Shown here piece by piece: positions 1 to 4,915 of a DNA stretch of 6,044 bases. Position 1 is the first letter of the stretch, and the number at the start of each line of letters is the position of its first letter. The notes below the pieces were generated by a model. The model had not been told where the DNA came from. It worked only from the letters and a program-made list of their open reading frames with translations, and did no database searches. The position numbers and the translations under genes were made by a program. Origin of the DNA: Sneathiella sp. (GTDB lineage Bacteria; Pseudomonadota; Alphaproteobacteria; Sneathiellales; Sneathiellaceae); assembly GCA_016765515.1 (NCBI GenBank), contig JAESPT010000268.1:1-6044 (forward strand), in the 5' to 3' direction.

Positions 1-260
1 AAAAAGGCAAAGAAACCTCAACCAACCCAATTGCCTCTATCTTCGCCTGGTCACGGGGCCTTCTTCACCGTGCCAAGCTGGACAGTAATGATGAGTTGAA
101 AAACTTTGCTGAGACATTGGAGAAAGTCTGTGTTGCCACTGTTGAAGGCGGCGAAATGACGAAAGATCTGGCACTGCTTGTTGGACCGGATCAGTCCTGG
201 CTGACAACCAATCAGTTCCTGGATGCTTTGGATACCAACTTGAAAAAAGCGATGGCTTAA
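1..260 (+). CDS. icd: NADP-dependent isocitrate dehydrogenase, C-terminal part (5' end outside window)
   Basis: This is the end of a TCA-cycle enzyme that oxidatively decarboxylates isocitrate to 2-oxoglutarate, making NADPH in the cytoplasm. The reading frame is open from base 3 and gives 85 residues before TAA at 258-260. Visible family signatures are [19 protein letters not shown] at the left edge, then FAETLEKVC, the [12 protein letters not shown] block and the terminal [19 protein letters not shown]. This pattern is that of the homodimeric, eukaryote-like NADP-IDH (about 400 residues) common in alphaproteobacteria, not of the E. coli-type enzyme. The active-site residues lie upstream of the window and cannot be judged. 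A rho-independent terminator follows 24 bases after the stop, so icd ends its transcription unit here. The family call is confident; cofactor use is inferred from family membership. Confidence 0.93.
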   Translation, partial: KGKETSTNPIASIFAWSRGLLHRAKLDSNDELKNFAETLEKVCVATVEGGEMTKDLALLVGPDQSWLTTNQFLDALDTNLKKAMA

Positions 261-284
261 TCCAGACACACGAGATGTTCTGAG

Positions 285-312
285 AAGGTCGGCAGAAATG
301 CCGGCCTTTTTT
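285..312 (+). terminator. Rho-independent terminator of icd
   Basis: A 9-bp stem (285-293 with 300-308, one G-U pair) closes a 6-base loop and runs straight into a T tract (307-312). It sits 24 bases downstream of the icd stop codon. Confidence 0.88.
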
Positions 313-470
313 ATTGCCTTATAAATTATTATGCAAAAATTTTTGTCAAGTTATCATTAAAATAATACTAAATATAAATTTCTTTTTTATTATATTTTTA
401 CTTTAAAATATATATTTATTTAATAAATTACTTCTATGGTCTCCGTATTAATTGATTTATACATTTATTC
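313..470. other. AT-rich intergenic region upstream of the VPLPA-CTERM gene
   Basis: This stretch, especially 325-435, is very AT-rich, with runs of A, T and TA steps, in contrast to icd before it. It must hold the promoter of the gene at 481, since a terminator precedes it, but no -35/-10 pair stands out because many AT-rich hexamers fit loosely. Such composition is often seen at silenced (H-NS/MvaT/Ros-like) or horizontally acquired genes, which is inference here. An ATG at 436 is in frame with the downstream gene but lacks a ribosome binding site. Confidence 0.5.
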
Positions 471-480
471 GGAGGCTCTC

Positions 481-1083
481 ATGATTTTTAAAAAGTCCCT
501 ATTGAAGTTCATATCAGCCACTATATTTGCCGCCAGTTTATCTACTCCCGCCTTCGCTGACACACTGGATTTCTCGGAAGTAACAAGTGGTTATACAGGC
601 ACATCAACCCTGAACCTTTCCAATGCAACATTTTATACAGACGCCCCAGAATTCTATATTGGGTTTTCCGGTTTATACGGCGAAAGCAATGGTTTAGGTG
701 CCATTTGCGCCGTTGACGGTTTCGTTGATTGTGGTTTTGATATGGAACTTGAATTCACAGATATGGTAGAAAATCTCTCCTTTGCCTCCTTTGTAACCTC
801 CTATGGCGATGAAGCTGAAATTTCTGCTTATAAGGGGAATGATTACCTTGGCAGCATTCTTGTAAATTCTGTTATGGATATAGATTTTTCTTCTTTCGGA
901 ATGATCAGCAGTCTGTTCTTTGACGACATAACCTTCAGTTCCTATAGTAATGGCATTGTCTATGGCGATTTCAACTTTGAAACAGTCAGTGCTGTCCCTC
1001 TCCCGGCTTCCCTGCCCCTCTTTGGTGCCGCTCTGGTCGGGTTAATATTTTTGAAAAAGAAACGAGATAGCGTCGAGGTCTGA
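481..1083 (+). CDS. Secreted VPLPA-CTERM sorting-domain protein, function unknown
   Basis: A 200-residue exported protein. The start at 481 is chosen because GGAGG at 471-475 lies 5 bases before it and because it opens a clean signal peptide: basic MIFKKSLLK, a hydrophobic core, and a cleavage site STPAFA|D after residue 26. The mature part (27-170) is acidic and rich in Gly, Ser and aromatic residues, with two cysteines (C76, C84) that could form a disulfide outside the cytoplasm. No enzymatic motif is recognised. The C-terminus is a textbook sorting tag: VPLPA at 172-176, a hydrophobic helix to about 191, then KKKR (192-195). VPLPA-CTERM tags are the alphaproteobacterial relatives of PEP-CTERM tags, thought to be processed by an exosortase coded elsewhere, with targets linked to exopolysaccharide or biofilm matrix. 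No exosortase gene lies in the window. A related but broken copy is at 2241-2436. The tag call is confident; the role is unknown. Confidence 0.88.
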   Translation: MIFKKSLLKFISATIFAASLSTPAFADTLDFSEVTSGYTGTSTLNLSNATFYTDAPEFYIGFSGLYGESNGLGAICAVDGFVDCGFDMELEFTDMVENLSFASFVTSYGDEAEISAYKGNDYLGSILVNSVMDIDFSSFGMISSLFFDDITFSSYSNGIVYGDFNFETVSAVPLPASLPLFGAALVGLIFLKKKRDSVEV

Positions 1084-1111
1084 ACATACATCAACTCTCT
1101 TTCCTTGACGT

Positions 1112-1142
1112 AATAAGGCGGCCTTGTGCCGCCTTATTTTTT
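1112..1142 (+). terminator. Rho-independent terminator after the VPLPA-CTERM gene
   Basis: A perfect 11-bp stem (1112-1122 with 1128-1138), centred on GGCGGC/GCCGCC, has a 5-base loop and a run of T to 1142. It starts 28 bases after the stop codon, so the VPLPA-CTERM gene is a one-gene transcription unit. Confidence 0.92.
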
Positions 1143-1288
1143 ATCTTTTAAAAAAACCATTTTTACTTTTTGCCAAATTTGACCAATCACAACGAAGACC
1201 CGTCACATTTTATATTAGGTATAATTAATGAACTTTTATTGATTTCCCTATATCTTCTGCTCTTCCTTTCCAGGTGGATGGAGGATAA
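1143..1288 (+). promoter_or_regulatory. Intergenic region with a possible -10 element for the GAF-GGDEF gene
   Basis: The preceding terminator means the next gene needs its own promoter here. TATAAT at 1220-1225 is a perfect -10 hexamer, but no good -35 sits 16-18 bases upstream; TTGACC at 1179-1184 is too far away. Either the promoter depends on an activator or the hexamer is chance in AT-rich DNA. The ribosome binding site GGAGG is at 1280-1284, 4 bases before the ATG at 1289. Confidence 0.25.
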
Positions 1289-2242
1289 ATGAAAATACCC
1301 GATATTCCTGCAGATGAGCAGTCCCGTTTGAGGACGCTGCGATCCCTGAATATACTGGATACACCTGCAGAAGAACGATTTGATCGCCTGACCCGCCTGG
1401 TAAAACGCATGTTTGATGTCCCCATTGCCCTGATCAGCCTAATTGATGAAAATCGCCAATGGTTTAAATCCAGTACAGGCATTGATTTCAAAGAGTCTCC
1501 CCGAGACGACTCTTTTTGCGGACACGCAATTCTGGGAAACCAGTTATTCATTGTTCCCGATGCCACAAAGGATCCCCGTTTCTCGGATAATCCTCAAGTA
1601 CTCACAGGACCCTGCATTCGGTTTTATGCCGGATGCCCTATAAGAGCCTTGGATGGAAATACTCTTGGAACTCTTTGTATCCTAGATCAAATTCCGAGAT
1701 TTTTTAATGAATCGGATTTGTCTGCTTTACGAGATCTCGCTGAAATGGTGGAACATGAGATTGGGGCCATTCAACTTGCCACCCTGGATGAGCTCACCGG
1801 TATTTCAAACCGACAAGGATTTACTGCTCTCGCCCAAAATAGACTTAATTTATGTGTACGGCAGAGAAAATCGGCAACCCTAGTTTTTTTCGACCTCAAA
1901 AAATTTAAATACATCAATAACACTTTTGGTCACGCCGAAGGAGATAAAGCGTTGACTATTTTTGCCGAAACGATGGCGAGAATTTTCCGAAACTCAGACG
2001 TTTATGGCCGAATTGGGGGCGAACAGTTCGTCATCTTGCTGACCAACACTTCCTATAAAAAAGCAACAGCGACCATTGAAAGGTTCCAACTAGCTATTGA
2101 TATCCAGAATAAAGAGGCCAACAAAGACTATGATATTTCATTCAGTTCTGGATTGGTAACTATTGAGCACAATAACACTCTTTCCATCGAAGACTTATTA
2201 GAGAATCCTGATACCGCCATGTATCAGAATAAGGCACACTAA
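1289..2242 (+). CDS. GAF-GGDEF protein with degenerate active-site motif, C-terminally clipped
   Basis: A 317-residue cytoplasmic protein with no signal peptide or membrane helix. Residues about 18-160 form a GAF sensor domain of the type often linked to GGDEF (LNILDTPAEERFDRL, FCGHAI at 76-81, DPRF at 95-98, IRFYAGCP near 110-117, GTLCILD at 127-133). Residues 167-317 are a GGDEF domain, the fold that makes c-di-GMP from two GTP: LDELTGISNR opens it, D202 is the metal ligand, N210 and D219 are the likely guanine contacts, and GH is at 214-215. The signature is GGEQF (243-247), where the usually invariant fourth-position Glu is Gln. The RxxD inhibitory site (R234-D237) is intact, exactly five residues upstream. 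The C-terminus stops at AMYQNKAH and lacks the usual GRN tail. This suggests low or no cyclase activity and perhaps a c-di-GMP-binding or GAF-signalling role. The start has GGAGG 4 bases upstream. Confidence 0.88.
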   Translation: MKIPDIPADEQSRLRTLRSLNILDTPAEERFDRLTRLVKRMFDVPIALISLIDENRQWFKSSTGIDFKESPRDDSFCGHAILGNQLFIVPDATKDPRFSDNPQVLTGPCIRFYAGCPIRALDGNTLGTLCILDQIPRFFNESDLSALRDLAEMVEHEIGAIQLATLDELTGISNRQGFTALAQNRLNLCVRQRKSATLVFFDLKKFKYINNTFGHAEGDKALTIFAETMARIFRNSDVYGRIGGEQFVILLTNTSYKKATATIERFQLAIDIQNKEANKDYDISFSSGLVTIEHNNTLSIEDLLENPDTAMYQNKAH

Positions 2243-2436
2243 TTTTGACTTATCAGGGTTCGGCATAATGGACCGTTTATTCTTTGACGATGCAAATAGC
2301 AAAGACGGCGTTTTATATGCAAAATTCGATTTTAAAGTCAGCGCTGTTCCTCTACCTACTAGCCTTGCCACTCTTCGTTTCAGCAATCGCTGGCCTTAGA
2401 TTTCTGGGGTGGCGGCGAAAAAAAAGTTCCAAATAA
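2241..2436 (+). pseudogene. 3' remnant of a second VPLPA-CTERM protein gene, frameshifted
   Basis: Read from 2241 in frame with the ATG at 2268, this gives FDLSGFGIMDRLFFDD, then AKFDFKVSAVPLPTSL. This tracks the C-terminal part of the intact protein at 481-1083 (DFSSFGMISSLFFDD, then GDFNFETVSAVPLPASL). After codon 2364-2366 the frame must shift by one base: from 2368 the other frame reads PLFVSAIAGLRFLGWRRKK and SSK, then TAA at 2434-2436. That restores the hydrophobic helix and basic tail of the sorting tag. Without the shift, translation ends at TAG 2397-2399 and the tag is lost. There is no signal peptide, no N-terminal two thirds and no ribosome binding site before 2268. The left edge meets the stop codon of the GGDEF gene, so the pieces were probably joined by a deletion. 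The frameshift could be a sequencing error, but the missing 5' part could not. Confidence 0.78.
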
Positions 2437-2451
2437 TTAATGCATTTTGGC

Positions 2452-2473
2452 AAAAAACCAAAGGTGACTTCGG
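2452..2473 (-). terminator. Probable weak terminator of the lipocalin-like/VOC unit
   Basis: On the minus strand a 5-bp stem with one G-U pair (2473-2469 with 2462-2458) and a 6-base loop is followed by six T (2457-2452). It lies 5 bases beyond the VOC stop codon. The stem is short, so termination may be leaky. Confidence 0.45.
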
Positions 2474-2478
2474 CCGTC

Positions 2479-2856
2479 TTATTTTTTGGGAAAACACGCC
2501 GCTTCGATTTTGTTGCCATCTGCATCGAGAATAAAGGCACCAAAATAGGGCGTCATTGCCGCGTGCCGATTACCGGGGGCGCCGTCACTTTTTCCGCCTT
2601 CGATCACTGCGGTATCATGGAATTCTGTAACGGCGTGGATTGTCGCGGCCCTCAGACATATGTGACAACCTGAATTATTCGGTTGGGTATCCAAATTCGG
2701 TCGTTCATTGAGCCAGAATTCAGGGTATTTCTTGCCAAACCCGATGGAACGCTCCCGTTCCACCAAGATTGTTAACCCCAGTGGCGCCAATATTTTCGAA
2801 TAAAAATCTTTGCTCCCCTTCAGATCACCAACGGGAATGGAAACATGATCAATCAA
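2479..2856 (-). CDS. VOC superfamily (glyoxalase/bleomycin-resistance fold) protein
   Basis: A 125-residue single-module protein of the vicinal oxygen chelate superfamily, whose members use a divalent metal in a paired beta-alpha-beta-beta-beta fold for isomerase, dioxygenase or thiol-transfer chemistry, or bind drugs. It opens with the standard IDHVSIPVGDLKGSKDFY segment. Likely metal ligands are H4, H65 (in GCHICLRA) and E118 (in DADGNKIEAACF); Y104 and F105 sit in the usual MTPYFGAF strand. The length is typical for the small glyoxalase-like group, which would dimerise to complete its sites. The start is TTG at 2856-2854, supported by AGGAG six bases upstream and by family alignment; no in-frame ATG is near. 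It follows the lipocalin-like gene by 18 bases and is probably cotranscribed with it. The substrate cannot be told from sequence. Confidence 0.88.
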   Translation of the reverse strand: MIDHVSIPVGDLKGSKDFYSKILAPLGLTILVERERSIGFGKKYPEFWLNERPNLDTQPNNSGCHICLRAATIHAVTEFHDTAVIEGGKSDGAPGNRHAAMTPYFGAFILDADGNKIEAACFPKK

Positions 2857-2862
2857 TAGTAT

Positions 2863-2867
2863 CTCCT
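2863..2867 (-). promoter_or_regulatory. Ribosome binding site fixing the TTG start of the VOC gene
   Basis: CTCCT on the plus strand reads AGGAG on the minus strand, with 6 bases between it and TTG (2856-2854). The good match and spacing make the non-ATG start credible. Confidence 0.8.
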
Positions 2868-2874
2868 GTAAAAA

Positions 2875-3291
2875 TCAGGTCAGGCGCTTCCACAGCAGCT
2901 CATTGGTATAAGCATGCCCATCGCTTGCTATACTGGGAGTTGTTTTTAGGAGTAAGCCGCCGTCTTGCCAAACCATGGTGCGCAACAGCGGACCACCAAT
3001 CCATTCTGGTACGGTCGACAACAGGACGTTATGGACGATCTGGTTACCCTCCAAATGAAAAGTTCCTGCATAAGAAATACAAATAGACGCCGTTGCAGGT
3101 GTTCGGGGCTCTTCATCTTTAAAATCAGCACGCATCAGAAAACCTGACATACGTCCTTCCACTGTGTAAATCAGCTGTCCCTGCACATCTTCACCCATGG
3201 GGTATGAATGGAATTTTCCGTCCTTGATGACGATCCAGTCAATCAACTCCCATGTACCAATCATATTAGGAGGAATTGTCGTAACATTCAT
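2875..3291 (-). CDS. Lipocalin-like domain protein
   Basis: A 138-residue protein matching the small bacterial lipocalin-like family (Lipocalin_5 type). Visible blocks, in order: IGTWELIDW (11-19), YPMGEDVQGQLIYT (30-43), GRMSGFLMRAD (46-56), ISYAGTFHLEGNQIVHNV (72-89), VPEWIGGPLLR (94-104) and the closing ELLWKRL. These correspond to the strands of an eight-stranded barrel that could hold a small hydrophobic ligand. There is no signal peptide, so it is probably cytoplasmic. ATG 3291-3289 is used; the ribosome binding site is weak (AGTAGG about 8 bases before it), and no better start exists. Family members often sit beside small metabolic enzymes, and the VOC gene 18 bases downstream fits this, but no ligand or pathway is known. 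It lies downstream of the recA terminator and probably has its own promoter, which I could not identify. Confidence 0.82.
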   Translation of the reverse strand: MNVTTIPPNMIGTWELIDWIVIKDGKFHSYPMGEDVQGQLIYTVEGRMSGFLMRADFKDEEPRTPATASICISYAGTFHLEGNQIVHNVLLSTVPEWIGGPLLRTMVWQDGGLLLKTTPSIASDGHAYTNELLWKRLT

Positions 3292-3350
3292 ATGGCGTGC
3301 CTACTTAGTAATTGTTTTACACACAACATAATCTCGATATGGACAAAAAA

Positions 3351-3390
3351 ATACAAAAAAACCGACTCCTTTGCTGAAAGGTGCCGGTTT
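3351..3390 (-). terminator. Strong rho-independent terminator of recA
   Basis: On the minus strand, 3390-3377 pairs with 3372-3359 in a 14-position stem with one mismatch and one G-U, closed by a 4-base loop. An A tract on the plus strand (T in the RNA-like strand), 3360-3355, follows, with a second at 3350-3344. It starts 29 bases after the recA stop and separates recA from the lipocalin-like gene. Confidence 0.92.
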
Positions 3391-3419
3391 CTTTACTTAC
3401 AAAGCGCCGTGATCAGAGC

Positions 3420-4499
3420 TTATGCGTCTTTTTCGTTGCCTTCGGCATCTTTTTCTGGAGATCCTTGAAGAGCGTCAGACAAAACACCTGCATTCTTCAA
3501 AATTTTAGTTTCAATTTCCTTGGCCATTTCCTCGTTTTCACGCAGGAACTTCTTCGCCTGCTCGCGCCCCTGACCAATTCTCTGACTGTCATAGGAATAC
3601 CAGGATCCGGATTTTTCCACGATCTCAGCCTTGACGCCCAGATCCAGTATTTCACCGGTTTTAGAAATCCCTTCCCCATACATGATGTCAAATTCGATCA
3701 CTTTGAAGGGCGGTGCAACCTTATTCTTGACCACTTTCACTCGGGTCTGATTGCCAACAATATCATCCTTGATTTTGATTTGCCCGATCCGGCGAATATC
3801 AAGGCGAACGGAAGCATAAGATTTAAGGGCATTACCGCCGGAAGTTGTCTCCGGGCTACCAAACATCACACCGATTTTCATACGGATCTGATTGATAAAG
3901 ATAACCATACATTTTGAGCGGGAGATAGATCCGGTGAGTTTACGCAGAGCCTGGCTCATCAATCTGGCCTGCAAACCAACGTGGGTATCCCCCATCTCAC
4001 CTTCGAGTTCTGCTTGAGGAACCAAAGCGGCCACACTATCAATAACCAGGACATCAATGGCGCCAGAACGCACAAGTGTATCAGTGATTTCCAGAGATTG
4101 CTCGCCTGTATCCGGCTGGGAGATCAAAAGTTCATCGATATCCACCCCGAGTTTTTTGGCATAAACCGGATCAAGGGCATGTTCCGCATCCACGAACGCG
4201 CACGTGCCACCCGCCTTTTGGGCTTCTGCGACCACATGAAGTGCCAAAGTCGTCTTACCAGAGCTTTCCGGACCATAAATTTCAACGACCCGCCCCCGGG
4301 GCAAACCGCCAATCCCCAGACCAATATCTAATCCTAGAGATCCTGTGGGAACACTCTCAATATCCAGAGATTCCTGCTGCCCCAGCTTCATGACTGAGCC
4401 TTTACCAAAGGCCCGATCAATCTGGCTCATAGCCGCTTCCAACGCTTTCTTCTTATCCATGCCACCTGCTTCAACGAGTTTTAATGCTGTTTGTACCAT
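3420..4499 (-). CDS. recA: Recombinase RecA
   Basis: RecA polymerises on single-stranded DNA, drives homologous strand exchange with ATP, and triggers LexA self-cleavage in the SOS response. The 359 residues carry a Walker A site GPESSGKT (76-83), the catalytic Glu in DAEHALDP (E106), Walker [10 protein letters not shown] (151-159), loop L1 around [14 protein letters not shown] (166-179), loop L2 beginning [13 protein letters not shown] (207-219), and a lysine- and glutamate-rich tail. The start at 4499 ([10 protein letters not shown]) matches where alphaproteobacterial RecA proteins begin and follows GGGG by 5 bases. A longer frame opens at TTG 4547 but would run into the promoter. Residue 227 is Ser where E. 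coli has Phe217, a subunit-interface position, and residue 220 is Ser where E. coli has Thr210. All catalytic residues are present, so the protein should be functional. It is a single-gene unit with an SOS-type promoter and its own terminator. Confidence 0.98.
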   Translation of the reverse strand: MVQTALKLVEAGGMDKKKALEAAMSQIDRAFGKGSVMKLGQQESLDIESVPTGSLGLDIGLGIGGLPRGRVVEIYGPESSGKTTLALHVVAEAQKAGGTCAFVDAEHALDPVYAKKLGVDIDELLISQPDTGEQSLEITDTLVRSGAIDVLVIDSVAALVPQAELEGEMGDTHVGLQARLMSQALRKLTGSISRSKCMVIFINQIRMKIGVMFGSPETTSGGNALKSYASVRLDIRRIGQIKIKDDIVGNQTRVKVVKNKVAPPFKVIEFDIMYGEGISKTGEILDLGVKAEIVEKSGSWYSYDSQRIGQGREQAKKFLRENEEMAKEIETKILKNAGVLSDALQGSPEKDAEGNEKDA

Positions 4500-4545
4500 C
4501 TGTACCCCACTTATTCCATAGGTCTGACGAGGACGCAATGACAGC

Positions 4546-4573
4546 AATGTACATGTTTTGTTCTCATTGGCAA
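4546..4573 (-). promoter_or_regulatory. Putative recA promoter (sigma70-like)
   Basis: On the minus strand TTGCCA (4573-4568, five of six matches to TTGACA) and TACATT (4551-4546, four of six to TATAAT) are 16 bases apart. Transcription would start near 4540, leaving a leader of about 40 bases before ATG 4499. A LexA-type box lies across the spacer and -10. Confidence 0.6.
4549..4563 (-). promoter_or_regulatory. Putative LexA (SOS) box of recA
   Basis: The plus strand reads GTAC-ATGTTTT-GTTC, matching the alphaproteobacterial LexA consensus GTTC-N7-GTTC at 7 of 8 fixed positions, with an AT-rich spacer. It covers the region between the -35 and -10 elements, so bound LexA would block RNA polymerase. 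Position and match support the call; one half-site is imperfect, which would suggest modest affinity. Confidence 0.62.
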
Positions 4574-4806
4574 CACTTTTTTAAATTATTGATATAAATC
4601 ACTTATCTGCATTTGTTTTATCTTTGTTCTTTTTGAGGACAATTGATTCGGGTATCATCACAACCGTTGATTCGAATGAATCACCGGCTCAAACACAGTT
4701 CAGCCCATCACAATTCATCAGATAAAACACACAGCTGAGTGGCTATAGATGCAGCACTTATGGAACTATTGCGTCTGTTCCCTAACTGAAAGCTTCAATC
4801 TTGGGA
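4574..4806. other. Divergent intergenic region between recA and the MaoC gene
   Basis: With its flanks this is a 416-base gap without a gene (4500-4915). I see no credible small ORF with a ribosome binding site, no tRNA and no terminator hairpin with a T run. It holds two inverted repeats listed separately (4668-4683, 4795-4810) and a weaker GGAAC-N10-GTTCC pair (4762-4781). TTGATTCG-like motifs recur at 4643-4650 and 4667-4674. The length suggests regulatory content for the fatty-acid-type operon downstream. Confidence 0.5.
4668..4683. promoter_or_regulatory. Inverted repeat TGATTC-N4-TGAATCA-like, possible operator
   Basis: TGATTC and GAATCA flank GAAT, giving a 6-bp dyad with a 4-base centre. 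A half-site copy, TGATTCG, lies at 4644-4650. It is midway between two divergent genes, where transcription-factor sites are common. No known operator is recognised. Confidence 0.35.
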
Positions 4807-4810
4807 TTGA
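4795..4810. promoter_or_regulatory. Inverted repeat overlapping the -35 of the MaoC promoter, possible operator
   Basis: TCAATC and GATTGA are separated by TTGG, forming a 6-bp perfect dyad. Its right arm overlaps the putative -35 TTGACG (4807-4812), a typical location for a repressor site. The dyad is short and could be chance. Confidence 0.33.
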
Positions 4811-4836
4811 CGACCTCTCTTTTTGCTGATTATAGT
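4807..4836 (+). promoter_or_regulatory. Putative promoter of the MaoC-crotonase operon
   Basis: TTGACG (4807-4812) and TATAGT (4831-4836) are 18 bases apart, each matching five of six consensus positions. A perfect TATAAT at 4866-4871 is also present but has no good -35 at the right distance, so it may be a second, activator-dependent start. Confidence 0.45.
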
Positions 4837-4915
4837 CCAATAACAGCACATTGTACGATAATACGTATAATGTAGAATTGACTTTGGTCTACTGTCTGCA
4901 AAAAGGAAAATAAAA

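Noticed and set aside
436..480. Upstream in-frame ATG at 436 as start of the VPLPA-CTERM protein
   Set aside because: No ribosome binding site precedes it and it would place 15 residues ahead of a well-formed signal peptide; GGAGG directly before 481 decides the start.
1225..1566. 113-codon minus-strand open frame
   Set aside because: It is antisense to the GAF domain, Arg/Ser-rich and without family features, typical of a shadow frame.
2268..2399. A real small gene from ATG 2268 to TAG 2399
   Set aside because: No ribosome binding site, no signal peptide, and its sequence matches only the tail of a VPLPA-CTERM protein with a frameshift, so it is treated as a relic.
3381..3917. 178-codon plus-strand open frame
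   Set aside because: It lies antisense within recA, whose minus-strand product is unmistakable; the translation resembles no protein.
4500..4547. TTG at 4547 as start of recA
   Set aside because: It would add 16 residues not typical of RecA, lacks a ribosome binding site, and lies inside or next to the predicted -10 and LexA box.
4762..4781. GGAAC-N10-GTTCC as a second LexA box
   Set aside because: The LexA motif in this group is a direct repeat with a 7-base spacer; this is an inverted repeat with 10 bases.
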